This document shows, one piece after another, positions 29,108 to 37,454 of a stretch of 64,000 bases of DNA. The notes below the pieces were generated by a model. That model was not told where the DNA came from. It saw nothing but the letters and a program-made list of their open reading frames with translations, and ran no database searches. Source of the stretch: Methylobacterium sp. 2A (lineage in GTDB: Bacteria > Pseudomonadota > Alphaproteobacteria > Rhizobiales > Beijerinckiaceae). The translations under genes and the position numbers were made by a program. The stretch spans positions 186,001-250,000 of the forward strand of contig NZ_VUOK01000040.1 in assembly GCF_009806555.1 (NCBI RefSeq). The letters run 5' to 3'. Every line of letters starts with the position of its first letter. Position 1 is the first letter of the stretch.

Positions 29108-30754
29108 TTACCAATTCCGGAACTTCGCCGGCGGCTCGTAGAGGCCGCCCGACCAGTGCACCAGATCCTTGATCGACTTTGCGGCCAGTAACGCCCGGTC
29201 GGCGTCCAGCGGCTCGATGCCGAGATCTTCCGGCCGGCGGATGATGCCCCGGCCGCGCAGCTCTTCGACCTTCGCCCGGTCACGGCCGCGGCCGACCTCG
29301 GTATAGCCGGCCACCCCCCGGATCGCCTGCTCGCGCTCGTCGGCATCCCGACAGAGCAGGAGGTTGGCGATACCTTCCTCGGTGACGATGTGGGTGACGT
29401 CGTCGGCGTAGATCATGACCGGCGCCAGTTCGAGGCCGATCTTTTTGGCGAGTTCCAGCGCGTCGAGCTTCTCGACGAAGGTCGGCACCAGCTTGTCGCC
29501 AAAAGTCTCGACCAGCTGCACGACCAGCTTGCGCCCGCGCATGAGCGCCGGGTCGCCGACGATCAGCCCCTCGCGGCCCGCCTTCATCCAGGCATCGGAC
29601 GGGTGCCGGCGTCCGTGGGGATCGGAGCCCATGTTGGGCGCGCCGCCGAAGCCGGCGACCCGCGACTGCGTCACCGTCGAGGAATGGCCCATCAGGTCGA
29701 TCTGGAGCGTCGCGCCGATGAACATGTCGCAGGCGTAGAGGCCGGCCGTCTGGCAGAAGGCGCGGTTCGAGCGCAGGCTTCCATCGGGGCCGGTGAAGAA
29801 GATGTCGGGCCGCTCGCGGATGTAGCGATCCATGCCGACCTCGGAGCCGAAGCAGTGGACCTGCTTCACCCAGCCGGACTCGATCGCCGGAATCAGCGTC
29901 GGATGCGGATTGAGCGCCCAATGGGTGGCGATCTTGCCCTTCAGCCCGAGCTTTTCCCCATAGGTCGGCAGCAGCAGCTCGATTGCCGCCGTGCCGAACC
30001 CGATCCCGTGGTTGAGGCGGCGGATGCCGTATTCCGCATAAATCCCCTTGATCGCCATCATGGCGATCAGGATCTGGGTCTCGGTCATGGCCGCCGGATC
30101 GCGGGTGAACAGCGGCTCGACGTAGAACGGCCTGTCGGCCTCGACCACGAAATCCACGCGGTCGCCGGGGATGTCGACCCGGGGCACCCGGTCAACGATC
30201 TGGTTGACCTGCGCGACCACGACGCCGTTCTTGAAGGCGGTCGCCTCCACGACGGTCGGCGTGTCCTCGGTGTTGGGGCCCGTGTAGAGATTGCCGTCCC
30301 GATCGGCCGAGACGCCGGCGATCAGCGCCACGTTGGGCGTCAGGTCGATGAAGTAGCGGGCGAAGAGTTCGAGGTAGGTATGCACCGCGCCGAGTTCGAT
30401 CTGGCCGCCATACAGCATCTTCGCGATGCGGGCGCCCTGCGGGCCGGAATAGGAATAATCGAGCCGCCTGGCGATGCCGGTCTCGAACACGTCCAGGTGC
30501 TCCGGCAGCACGATGCCGGACTGGACCATATGGAGATTGTGGACCTTGCCGGGATCGCAGGCGCTGAGGCCGCGGGCGAGGCAATCGGCCTGTTTCTGGT
30601 TGTCGCCTTCGAGACAGACGCGATCCCCGGGCCGCAGGATCGCTTCGAGCAGGTCGACCACGGCGCTGGCCGGCACGATTTTGCCTTCGGCATGGGCGCG
30701 CCCCGCCTCGATGCGAACATCGCGGGCCTGCCTCTCGCCACGCCACTCGGTCAT
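29108..30754 (-). CDS. mdcA: Malonate decarboxylase alpha subunit (acetyl-S-ACP:malonate ACP transferase)
   Basis: A 548-residue CoA-transferase-like subunit that exchanges acetyl for malonyl on the carrier protein. Recognisable segments are LRPGDRVCLEGDNQKQADCLARGL, VHNLHMVQSGIVLPEHLDVF and FIGATLQIDLMGHSSTVTQ. Full family length. It is the first gene of the operon, with GAGGAG 7 nt before the ATG. The usual next gene, mdcB, is absent and mdcC follows directly. The promoter region is shared with the divergent madL gene. Confidence 0.94.
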   Translation of the reverse strand: MTEWRGERQARDVRIEAGRAHAEGKIVPASAVVDLLEAILRPGDRVCLEGDNQKQADCLARGLSACDPGKVHNLHMVQSGIVLPEHLDVFETGIARRLDYSYSGPQGARIAKMLYGGQIELGAVHTYLELFARYFIDLTPNVALIAGVSADRDGNLYTGPNTEDTPTVVEATAFKNGVVVAQVNQIVDRVPRVDIPGDRVDFVVEADRPFYVEPLFTRDPAAMTETQILIAMMAIKGIYAEYGIRRLNHGIGFGTAAIELLLPTYGEKLGLKGKIATHWALNPHPTLIPAIESGWVKQVHCFGSEVGMDRYIRERPDIFFTGPDGSLRSNRAFCQTAGLYACDMFIGATLQIDLMGHSSTVTQSRVAGFGGAPNMGSDPHGRRHPSDAWMKAGREGLIVGDPALMRGRKLVVQLVETFGDKLVPTFVEKLDALELAKKIGLELAPVMIYADDVTHIVTEEGIANLLLCRDADEREQAIRGVAGYTEVGRGRDRAKVEELRGRGIIRRPEDLGIEPLDADRALLAAKSIKDLVHWSGGLYEPPAKFRNW

Positions 30755-30981
30755 TCGCGCGCTCCTCGTGGGTATGCCGGATTGTAGATAGCGCGTGAAG
30801 TGGTATTTTCAAACCGACTGTTATCACGGTTTCGTATACGGGATTGTCAATCTGTCAACATCCTGCATACTCGTCGAAACGGCCCATGCGCCGCATCGGG
30901 AAGGAGACGCTCCATGTCGAGCGGGTCGAGACAGGCGCCGTCATGCGCCCGATTTCCGGCCGTGACAGGGGGACAACGTTC
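30755..30981. promoter_or_regulatory. Divergent control region between mdcA and madL
   Basis: This 227-bp region must drive both the decarboxylase operon and the transporter genes. It is locally AT-rich. Two direct TGTCAA hexamers lie at 30845-30850 and 30853-30858, 8 bp apart; read on the minus strand the first is TTGACA, a possible -35 box for mdcA, with TGATAA-like bases about 18 nt downstream. GTATAC at 30834-30839 is a small palindrome. The GntR protein encoded downstream of madM is the natural candidate to bind here. Boxes are inferred by eye. Confidence 0.4.
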
Positions 30982-31440
30982 ATGATTGTCCTCGGTGTCG
31001 CGCTCCTGGCCGCCTGTACGCTGATCGGCGTGTATCTCGGCGACCTCCTCGGCCTCCTCCTCGGCGTGAAGGCCAATGTCGGCGGCGTCGGCATCGCGAT
31101 GATCCTGCTCATCGCGGCACGTCTCTGGCTCTCCCGGCGCGGCCGCCTGACCAAGGGCGTCCAGTTCGGCGTCGAGTTCTGGGCCGGCATGTACATTCCG
31201 ATCGTGGTCGCCATGGCGGCCCAGCAGAACGTGGTCGCCGCCATGAGCGGCGGGCCGATCGTGCTGATCGCCGCGACGGGCTCGTTGGTCCTGTGCTTCG
31301 GCGCCGTGGCCCTGCTGAGCCGGATCGGCCGCCGCGATCCCGGCAGCGCTACCGTCGAGCATGGCGGCTCCGTGATCGAGGGGGATGCGGAACCGGCGGC
31401 AATCGGTCGGCCCGCTGTCTCTCAGGCCGGACGGGAGTAA
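30982..31440 (+). CDS. madL: Malonate transporter subunit MadL
   Basis: A 152-residue membrane protein with four or five helices, beginning MIVLGVALLAACTLIGVYLGDLLGLLLGV... and containing GGVGIAMILLIAARLWL and EFWAGMYIPIVVAMAAQQNV, as in MadL/MdcL. Works with MadM as a two-subunit sodium- or proton-coupled malonate importer. The ATG at 30982 is chosen for the AGGGGGA site upstream; the frame extends further but without support. MadM begins 5 bp after its stop. Confidence 0.9.
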   Translation: MIVLGVALLAACTLIGVYLGDLLGLLLGVKANVGGVGIAMILLIAARLWLSRRGRLTKGVQFGVEFWAGMYIPIVVAMAAQQNVVAAMSGGPIVLIAATGSLVLCFGAVALLSRIGRRDPGSATVEHGGSVIEGDAEPAAIGRPAVSQAGRE

Positions 31441-31445
31441 GCGCC

Positions 31446-32222
31446 ATGGACCACACGATCTGGCACGGCGTCGAGCACGTCTTCGTCGAGCAGAGCCTCG
31501 TGGCCGCCTTCGCGGTGGTCGGCGCGCTGATCCTCGTCTCGAACTACGCCGCCAAGCACCTGACCAACGGGCGGGTCCACGGGTCCGCCATCGCCATCGT
31601 GCTGGGCCTCGTGCTGGCCTATGTCGGCGGGCTCTATACCGGCGGGAAGAAGGGGCTCGCCGACATCCCGGCGCTGGCCGGCATCGGCCTGATGGGCGGG
31701 GCGATGCTGCGCGATTTCGCCATCGTGGCGACGGCCTTCGAGGTGGACGTCATCGAGGCCCGGCGGGCGGGCCTTCTGGGCGTGCTCGCCCTGGCCCTCG
31801 GGACGATCCTGCCCTTCATCGTCGGCACGCTCACGGCCGTGGCCTTCGGATACCACGATGCGGTCTCGATCACGACGATCGGCGCCGGCGCGATCACCTA
31901 CATCGTCGGCCCCGTGACCGGGGCGGCGATCGGCGCGGATTCGACCGTCATGGCCCTCTCGATCGCGACCGGCGTGACCAAGGCCGTGATGGTGATGGTC
32001 GGCACGCCCCTGGTGGCGCGGCTGATCGGGCTCGACAATCCGCGCTCGGCGATGGCGTATGGCGGGCTCATGGGAACCGTCAGCGGTGTCGCCGGCGGAC
32101 TCGCCGCGACCGATCCCAAGCTGGTCCCGTATGGCGCGCTCACGGCGACGTTTCATACCGGCATCGGATGTTTGGTCGGGCCGTCGATCCTGTTCCTGGC
32201 CGTGCGGGCGCTGGTCGGCTGA
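31446..32222 (+). CDS. madM: Malonate transporter subunit MadM
   Basis: A 258-residue polytopic inner-membrane protein with about eight helices. Typical MadM segments include GGKKGLADIPALAGIGLMGGAMLRDFAIV, TTIGAGAITYIVGPVTGAAIGADS and the late LTATFHTGIGCLVGPS. It forms the malonate carrier with MadL. It is followed after 112 bp by the GntR regulator in the same direction. Confidence 0.92.
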   Translation: MDHTIWHGVEHVFVEQSLVAAFAVVGALILVSNYAAKHLTNGRVHGSAIAIVLGLVLAYVGGLYTGGKKGLADIPALAGIGLMGGAMLRDFAIVATAFEVDVIEARRAGLLGVLALALGTILPFIVGTLTAVAFGYHDAVSITTIGAGAITYIVGPVTGAAIGADSTVMALSIATGVTKAVMVMVGTPLVARLIGLDNPRSAMAYGGLMGTVSGVAGGLAATDPKLVPYGALTATFHTGIGCLVGPSILFLAVRALVG

Positions 32223-32334
32223 CCGATGTTCCGGGTGCGTTGAGCCCCACGATCCGGTGGATGAGGAGGGAGGACTGCTTCGTTTGCCCCATGGACTTGA
32301 AGCCGCGGCCCGCGGATTGGTCTAGGATCGGCGG

Positions 32335-33003
32335 ATGCACGGCGACTTTCAGAAGATCGACACCGGATTGCTGTCGGACCGGATCCGCGATGCCCTCACC
32401 GACGCCATCGCGTCGGGCTCGATCGCGGCCGGCACGGCCCTCGACGAGCAGAACCTCGCGCAGCGCTACGGCGCCTCGCGCACACCGGTGCGGGAGGCCC
32501 TTCGGCAGCTCGCGGCCTCGGGGCTCGTGGAGATCCGGCCCCGCCGGGGCGTCGTCGTCGCGCGGCTGACGCCGCAGCGCATCGCCGACATGTTCGAGAC
32601 GACTGCCGAGATCGAGGCGATGTGCGCGCGCCTCGCCACCTATCGGATGACGCCCCTCGAACGGGGCCAGCTGATGGAGCTGCACGCGGAGTCCGCGATC
32701 GCGGTCCGGGACGGCGACCTCGACGCCTATGATCGCTTCAACCGCGCCTTCCACGAGGCGCTCTACACGGCGACCCATAACGGCTTCATGGCCGATCAGG
32801 CGCTGGCAATCCGCGAGCGGCTGGCCGCGTTCCGCCGGACGCAGCTGCGCCATGCCGACCGGATCCGCCGCTCTCACGACGAGCACGGCGAGATCCTGAC
32901 GGCGATCGCCGAGGGCGACGGCGAGACGGCCGCCCGGCGGATGCGGGCGCACATGCTGCGGGCCGCGGTGGCGCTGGGGCGGTACATCGCGGAACACGGC
33001 TGA
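32335..33003 (+). CDS. GntR-family (FCD domain) regulator, probably of malonate genes
   Basis: A 222-residue regulator. An N-terminal winged helix-turn-helix (LAQRYGASRTPVREALRQLAASGLVEIRPRRGVVV) is followed by an all-helical FCD ligand domain with conserved metal-site histidines (FNRAFHEALYTATHN; SHDEHGEILTAI). Known malonate clusters are commonly controlled by such a protein (MdcY), which releases DNA on binding malonate, and its place behind madLM fits. Expected target is the mdcA-madL gap. The ligand is inferred from context only. Confidence 0.85.
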   Translation: MHGDFQKIDTGLLSDRIRDALTDAIASGSIAAGTALDEQNLAQRYGASRTPVREALRQLAASGLVEIRPRRGVVVARLTPQRIADMFETTAEIEAMCARLATYRMTPLERGQLMELHAESAIAVRDGDLDAYDRFNRAFHEALYTATHNGFMADQALAIRERLAAFRRTQLRHADRIRRSHDEHGEILTAIAEGDGETAARRMRAHMLRAAVALGRYIAEHG

Positions 33004-33014
33004 AGGCGAGGCAT

Positions 33015-33134
33015 CGGCGGCCCTGCGAGGCTTGCTGCACGTGCCAGCACGTCCGGTCCAGGGGCCGCACCGTTCGAGCCGCCGAGATTTCGACGTCCGC
33101 AGCCGAGCGTTCGTCGCAGACGGATCGATCGCCG
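33015..33134 (-). ncRNA. Possible 6S RNA (ssrS) locus downstream of zapA
   Basis: In many proteobacteria 6S RNA lies just downstream of zapA. Here the 165-bp gap behind zapA, read on the minus strand, can fold into a rod: CTGCGA (33119-33114) with TCGCAG (33028-33023), GGCTGC with GCAGC and GCC just inside, and an outer CGGC/GCCG. Internal loops separate these short stems, as in 6S RNA. I could not recognise the conserved 6S bubble sequence, so this rests on position and a hand fold. Confidence 0.28.
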
Positions 33135-33168
33135 AAGCGGTGGGCCGGCAATTCTCGACGGCGCTCCG

Positions 33169-33540
33169 TCAGCCCCGTACCCCGGCGCCGCCGAGCGCCT
33201 CCGCGAGCTTGCCGATCCGCTCGGCCGCCCGGCCGATCCCCGCCGCGGCCCGGTCCGCATCCTCCGTCCGCCCCCGCTCCGCCGCCTCGGCGGCGGCCCG
33301 CAGCGTGGCGACCTCCGCTTCGAGTCCGGCCAGCCGTCCGCGCAACTCCGCCAGCTCGTCCGCGATGGTCAGCGCGGCCATCACCTGCAGGCGCATGTCG
33401 CCGATCTCGCCGAAGCTCTTGCGCATCTCGCCGATGCGTCCGTCCAGCGTCGCGGCGAGCTCGGCGAGATGCGCTTCCTCGCCCTCGCCGCAGGCCATGC
33501 GGTAGCTGCGGCCGTCGATGGTCACGTTGATCTGCGGCAA
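33169..33540 (-). CDS. zapA: Cell division protein ZapA
   Basis: A 123-residue Z-ring associated protein. The N-terminus [21 protein letters not shown] is the ZapA beta-hairpin/helix fold, followed by [36 protein letters not shown] and a long coiled coil. It cross-links FtsZ filaments. The start is a TTG at 33540 with GGAG 6 nt upstream, since no ATG suits. DUF4164 sits directly upstream, as usual in this order. Confidence 0.88.
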   Translation of the reverse strand: MPQINVTIDGRSYRMACGEGEEAHLAELAATLDGRIGEMRKSFGEIGDMRLQVMAALTIADELAELRGRLAGLEAEVATLRAAAEAAERGRTEDADRAAAGIGRAAERIGKLAEALGGAGVRG

Positions 33541-33581
33541 GGATGGCTCCGGGGGCGGCTCCGAGGGTCGTGACGTCGGGA

Positions 33582-33866
33582 TCAGGCGCGCCCGAGAACG
33601 TCCTGAACGGTCTGGATCGCCCGGTCGAGGCGGTGCCCGACCTCGCCGGTCGTCGCGGTCACCTCCGCCAGCCGGGCGCTGGCCGCGTCGAGGGCGGCGG
33701 CGAGGCGTGCGCGATCCTCGTCCATCAGCGCCAGCTCGGCGTCCCGGTCGTCCGGCAACGCGGCCTTCTCCAGGCGATGCTGAACCACGGCGTCCATGCG
33801 GTTCACGGCCGCCTCGAGCCGGGCGAGCGCCGCGTCGATCACGCTGGTTTCGGTCTCTTCGGCCAT
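33582..33866 (-). CDS. DUF4164 coiled-coil protein
   Basis: A 94-residue helical protein ([27 protein letters not shown]..., then [39 protein letters not shown]). Proteins of this family occur almost only in Hyphomicrobiales, directly upstream of zapA, so a role in division is likely but unproved. The ATG at 33866 begins MAEETETS as in homologues; the longer frame upstream is not supported. Confidence 0.8.
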   Translation of the reverse strand: MAEETETSVIDAALARLEAAVNRMDAVVQHRLEKAALPDDRDAELALMDEDRARLAAALDAASARLAEVTATTGEVGHRLDRAIQTVQDVLGRA

Positions 33867-34322
33867 GATTGTCCGTTCGTCGAGCGCGCAAGCTTTCGAT
33901 CGAATGCCGACGGAATTCCAGCGCAAAATTGCGTCCCGGGTCCGGACCGCGTCGGCGCGCAAATCAAGCGTCGCGATCCCTGTTTATTGGTCGGTGAATC
34001 GAAGGTCTTTGTTACCGGGACGCGTTTGACAGGTCGGGGCGCCATGTTAGACAGCCGCGCGCTCCCGAGAGGGACCGCGCGCAGTAGGCCGGATCGCCGG
34101 TCCGTGACAGTCCCGAGGCCTCAGCCGGCACCGTTCGCTCCGACGGTTGCGGGCGGCAGAGCCCGGCCTCTCAGGGCCCGGTTCATCGCCGGTTCAAGCC
34201 CGCCCGTCCAGATCCGCGCGACCATGATCTGCGCGACTTGGGGCGGGCGTCGGGACCAGCCGCAAGCCCCGCACAGCGCGGTGACGCGCGGTCGAGGGCC
34301 GCATCAGGTAAGGAGTGACGCC
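33867..34322. other. Leader region of gap
   Basis: About 455 bp between divergent DUF4164 and gap. It contains the promoter candidate at 34026-34053 and, in the presumed leader, an inverted GCGCGC pair around 34056-34082. No gene is supported. Confidence 0.5.
34026..34053 (+). promoter_or_regulatory. Sigma-70-like promoter candidate for gap
   Basis: TTGACA (34026-34031) is a perfect -35 box, followed after 16 bp by TAGACA (34048-34053). If used, the transcript would carry a leader of about 260 nt before the GTG of gap. No other good pair was seen closer. Confidence 0.45.
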
Positions 34323-35327
34323 GTGACGAAGGTTGCCATCAACGGGTTCGGCCGCATCGGCCGCAACGTCCTGCGCGCGATCGCGGAAGCCGGCCGCAGC
34401 GACATCGAGGTCGTGGCGATCAACGATCTCGGCCCGGTGGAGACCAACGCGCACCTCCTCCGCTTCGACTCCGTGCATGGCCGCTTCCCCGGTGAGGTCG
34501 CGGTGGACGGCGAGTTCCTGGTGGTGAACGGCAAGCGCATCAAGGTCACCGCCGTGCGCAACCCGGCCGAGCTGCCGCATCGCGATCTCGGCGTCGACAT
34601 CGCGCTCGAATGCACCGGCATCTTCACCTCGAAGGACAAGGCCAAGGCCCATCTCGACGCCGGCGCCAAGCGCGTGCTCGTCTCGGCCCCGGCCGACGGC
34701 GCGGATCTGACGGTGGTCTACGGCGTCAATCACGACAAGCTGACCGGCGAGCATCTCGTGGTCTCGAACGCCTCCTGCACCACGAACTGCCTCGCCCCCG
34801 TGGCGAAGGTGCTGGACGAGGCCGTGGGCATCGAGCGCGGCTTCATGACCACGATCCACTCCTACACCAACGACCAGCCGTCGCTGGACCAGATGCACAA
34901 GGATCTCTACCGCGCCCGCGCCGCGGCGCTCTCGATGATCCCGACCTCGACCGGCGCCGCCAAGGCGGTCGGCCTCGTCCTGCCGGAGCTGAAGGGCAAG
35001 CTCGACGGGACCGCGATCCGCGTTCCGACCCCGAACGTCTCGGCGGTCGATCTCGTGTTCACGGCCAAGCGCGCGACCTCGGTCCAGGAGATCAACGATG
35101 CCATCAAGGCCGCCGCCGCGGGCCCGCTCAAGGGCGTGCTCGGCGTGACCGACCGGCCGAACGTCTCCATCGACTTCAACCACGACCCGCATTCGTCGAC
35201 CTTCCACCTCGACCAGACCAAGGTCATGGACGGCACCTTCGTGCGCATCCTGTCCTGGTACGACAACGAGTGGGGCTTCTCGAACCGCATGGCCGATACC
35301 GCCGTGGCGATGGCCAAACTCATCTGA
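34323..35327 (+). CDS. gap: Glyceraldehyde-3-phosphate dehydrogenase
   Basis: A 334-residue GAPDH, interconverting glyceraldehyde-3-phosphate and 1,3-bisphosphoglycerate. N-terminal NAD loop [16 protein letters not shown], catalytic Cys152 in [12 protein letters not shown], and the C-terminal [13 protein letters not shown] are intact. Start GTG at 34323, with AAGGAG 7 nt upstream, begins the protein as usual; the longer open frame is a false extension. Followed by a 17-bp hairpin, a membrane coiled-coil gene and pgk. Transketolase, often upstream in related genomes, is not here. Confidence 0.97.
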   Translation: MTKVAINGFGRIGRNVLRAIAEAGRSDIEVVAINDLGPVETNAHLLRFDSVHGRFPGEVAVDGEFLVVNGKRIKVTAVRNPAELPHRDLGVDIALECTGIFTSKDKAKAHLDAGAKRVLVSAPADGADLTVVYGVNHDKLTGEHLVVSNASCTTNCLAPVAKVLDEAVGIERGFMTTIHSYTNDQPSLDQMHKDLYRARAAALSMIPTSTGAAKAVGLVLPELKGKLDGTAIRVPTPNVSAVDLVFTAKRATSVQEINDAIKAAAAGPLKGVLGVTDRPNVSIDFNHDPHSSTFHLDQTKVMDGTFVRILSWYDNEWGFSNRMADTAVAMAKLI

Positions 35328-35335
35328 GTCGGCTT

Positions 35336-35376
35336 GCGAACGGCCGCCGTCCCGTGACAGGACGGCGGCCGTTCGC
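35336..35376. terminator. Very strong hairpin behind gap
   Basis: GCGAACGGCCGCCGTCC (35336-35352) and GGACGGCGGCCGTTCGC (35360-35376) form a perfect 17-bp stem with a 7-nt loop, 9 nt after the gap stop. No T tract follows. It should end or strongly attenuate transcription, or stabilise the gap mRNA, before the next gene. Confidence 0.75.
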
Positions 35377-35417
35377 CCGATCGGGCGGCCTCATCACGAA
35401 CCGGGAACTCGCCAGGG

Positions 35418-35873
35418 ATGACCGACGCTTCGCAGGCCCCGTCGACCGCACCGAATACGGCCACGCCGAAGGCCGTGCCGCCCGCCCCTCTTCCGCCGCC
35501 GGCCGCCGCTGCACCGTCCAACGCCCTTCCGGCGAACCAGCTCTTCGATCAGCTCGCGCGGATCGAGGACAAATGTTCGCGGATCGAGGACAAGTATGCC
35601 CGGTCCGAGGCCTTGCTGTCGCGCGTCGAGGACAAGGTCGAGAACGCGACCAGCCGGATGAACGAATCCGCCCGGCAGACCGATCTCGCGGCCCTCCGGG
35701 CGGAGATGCGTGGGATCGCGGAGCGGACGCGGCGGCTTCCCGGGACCGGCGCGTTGGTCCTGACCGCCGTGATCACCGCCATCCTGACCGTCGTGCTGAT
35801 GGTCGCGGTGGAACGGTTGAATCTCGTTCGGCTCCTGCCGCAGCCGGCCGCGATCGGCACGACCGCCCAGTAA
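35418..35873 (+). CDS. Tail-anchored coiled-coil membrane protein of unknown function
   Basis: A 151-residue protein: a proline/alanine-rich disordered start (1-40), a coiled coil (42-105) with repeated RIEDK/RVEDK heptads, and one C-terminal helix (109-131, [24 protein letters not shown]) with a short tail. This is a C-tail-anchored layout with the coiled coil in the cytoplasm. It lies between gap and pgk, 23 bp before the latter, so it is probably translated from the pgk transcript. No family is recognised; a link to glycolytic enzymes is suggested only by position. Confidence 0.75.
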   Translation: MTDASQAPSTAPNTATPKAVPPAPLPPPAAAAPSNALPANQLFDQLARIEDKCSRIEDKYARSEALLSRVEDKVENATSRMNESARQTDLAALRAEMRGIAERTRRLPGTGALVLTAVITAILTVVLMVAVERLNLVRLLPQPAAIGTTAQ

Positions 35874-35896
35874 TCCACCGACCGACACAGGACCCC

Positions 35897-37093
35897 ATGA
35901 GCGCCTTCCGCACCCTCGACGATGCCGGCTCCCTCAAGGGCAAGCGGGTTCTGATGCGCGTCGATCTCAACGTGCCCATGGAGAACGGGCGCGTCACCGA
36001 CGCGACCCGCATCGAGCGCGTGGCGCCGACGATCCGCGAAGTCGCCGAGCAGGGCGCGAAGGTGATCCTGCTGGCGCATTTCGGCCGGCCGAAGGGCAAG
36101 CGCGAGCCGAAGGACTCCCTGGAGCCGGTGGTTCCGGCGCTCGGCAAAGCCCTGGGCCGCTCGGTTGCCTTCGCGCCGGACTGCATCGGTGAGGAAGCCG
36201 CGAAGGCGGTGGCGGCGCTGAAGGACGGCGACGTGCTGCTCCTCGAGAACACCCGCTTCCACGCGGGCGAGGAGAAGAACGAGGCGGCCTTTGCCGATGC
36301 GCTGGCGGCGAACGGCGACGTCTACGTCAACGAGGCCTTCTCGGCGGCACACCGCGCCCATGCCTCCACGGAGGGTCTGGCGCACCGCCTGCCGGCCTAT
36401 GCCGGTCGCGAGATGCAGGCCGAGCTCGACGCCCTGACCAAGGGCCTGGAATCGCCGCAACGCCCGGTGATTGCTCTGGTCGGCGGTGCCAAGGTGTCAT
36501 CCAAGATCGACCTCCTCGAAAATCTCGTCGCCAAGGTCGACATGCTGGTGATCGGCGGCGGCATGGCCAACACGTTCCTGCACGCGCAGGGCAAGGCGGT
36601 CGGCAAGTCGCTGTGCGAGAAGGATCTCGCCGAGACCGCCACCCGCATCCTGGCCGCCGCCGAGAAGGCCGGCTGCCGGATCATCCTGCCGGTGGATGCG
36701 GTGGCCGCCACGGAGTTCAAGGCCCAGGCGCCGCACGAGACGGTGCCGGTCGATGCCGTGCCGGAAGCCAGCATGATCCTCGATGCCGGCCCGCGCTCGG
36801 TCGCCGAGATCAACGCTGCGATCGACAGCGCCAAGACGCTCGTCTGGAACGGCCCCCTGGGTGCCTTCGAACTGGCCCCCTTCGACGCCGCCACGGTGGC
36901 CGCCGCCAAGCATGCGGCGTCGCGCACGAAGGCCGGGCAGCTGGTCTCGGTGGCGGGCGGCGGCGACACGGTCGCGGCCCTCAACCACGCGGGCGTGGCC
37001 GGGGATTTCACCTACGTGTCCACCGCGGGCGGCGCTTTCCTCGAATGGCTGGAGGGCAAGGCCCTGCCGGGCGTCGAGGCCCTGCGAGGCTGA
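35897..37093 (+). CDS. pgk: Phosphoglycerate kinase
   Basis: A 398-residue enzyme transferring phosphate between 1,3-bisphosphoglycerate and ADP. Seen are [20 protein letters not shown], the substrate site [38 protein letters not shown] and the nucleotide-binding [13 protein letters not shown] near the end. Full length. The ATG at 35897 follows the coiled-coil gene by 23 bp. Confidence 0.97.
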   Translation: MSAFRTLDDAGSLKGKRVLMRVDLNVPMENGRVTDATRIERVAPTIREVAEQGAKVILLAHFGRPKGKREPKDSLEPVVPALGKALGRSVAFAPDCIGEEAAKAVAALKDGDVLLLENTRFHAGEEKNEAAFADALAANGDVYVNEAFSAAHRAHASTEGLAHRLPAYAGREMQAELDALTKGLESPQRPVIALVGGAKVSSKIDLLENLVAKVDMLVIGGGMANTFLHAQGKAVGKSLCEKDLAETATRILAAAEKAGCRIILPVDAVAATEFKAQAPHETVPVDAVPEASMILDAGPRSVAEINAAIDSAKTLVWNGPLGAFELAPFDAATVAAAKHAASRTKAGQLVSVAGGGDTVAALNHAGVAGDFTYVSTAGGAFLEWLEGKALPGVEALRG

Positions 37094-37454
37094 GGCGCGC
37101 CGCCGCGATCGTCGGTCGCTCCTCCCGGCAGCCGGGATTCTCGCGATGATGGGGCGCCGACCGGCTTGCGTCGCGCCCGCCCGCAAAGCCGGCGGACGCG
37201 TACGGGTTGAGTGTGAGCGCTCTCCGCCGGAGTGGCCGCCGGTTCGGCTCAAGAGAGCGCGTTGCGTCAGCGGCGCGGGCACGCTCGATCCTGAACGTCC
37301 TCGTCCCTCACCCCGACCCTCTTCCCGTCCGGAGAGGGGGAAGATCGTGCCCGTCAAACGCGTCGGCGCGCGACTGTCGTGCACCATGTGCGAAGCGATC
37401 GGGCACGGCTCCGAGCCATCAACCGATAAACAGAAACCCTCATCCTCAACCGTG
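37094..37454. other. Convergent intergenic region with a REP-like hairpin
   Basis: About 360 bp between the stops of pgk and the CoA-transferase gene. Apart from the hairpin at 37304-37343 nothing was recognised, and overlapping frames look like noise. Confidence 0.5.
37304..37343. repeat. REP-like intergenic hairpin element
   Basis: TCCCTCACCCCGACCCTCTTCCCGTCCGGAGAGGGGGAAG has the form of the dispersed CCCTC-ACCCCGACCCTCTCCCC-loop-GGGGAGAGG elements common in proteobacterial intergenic DNA. The CCTCT...AGAGG arms pair across the CCGTCC loop. It may also act as terminator between the convergent genes. Confidence 0.5.
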
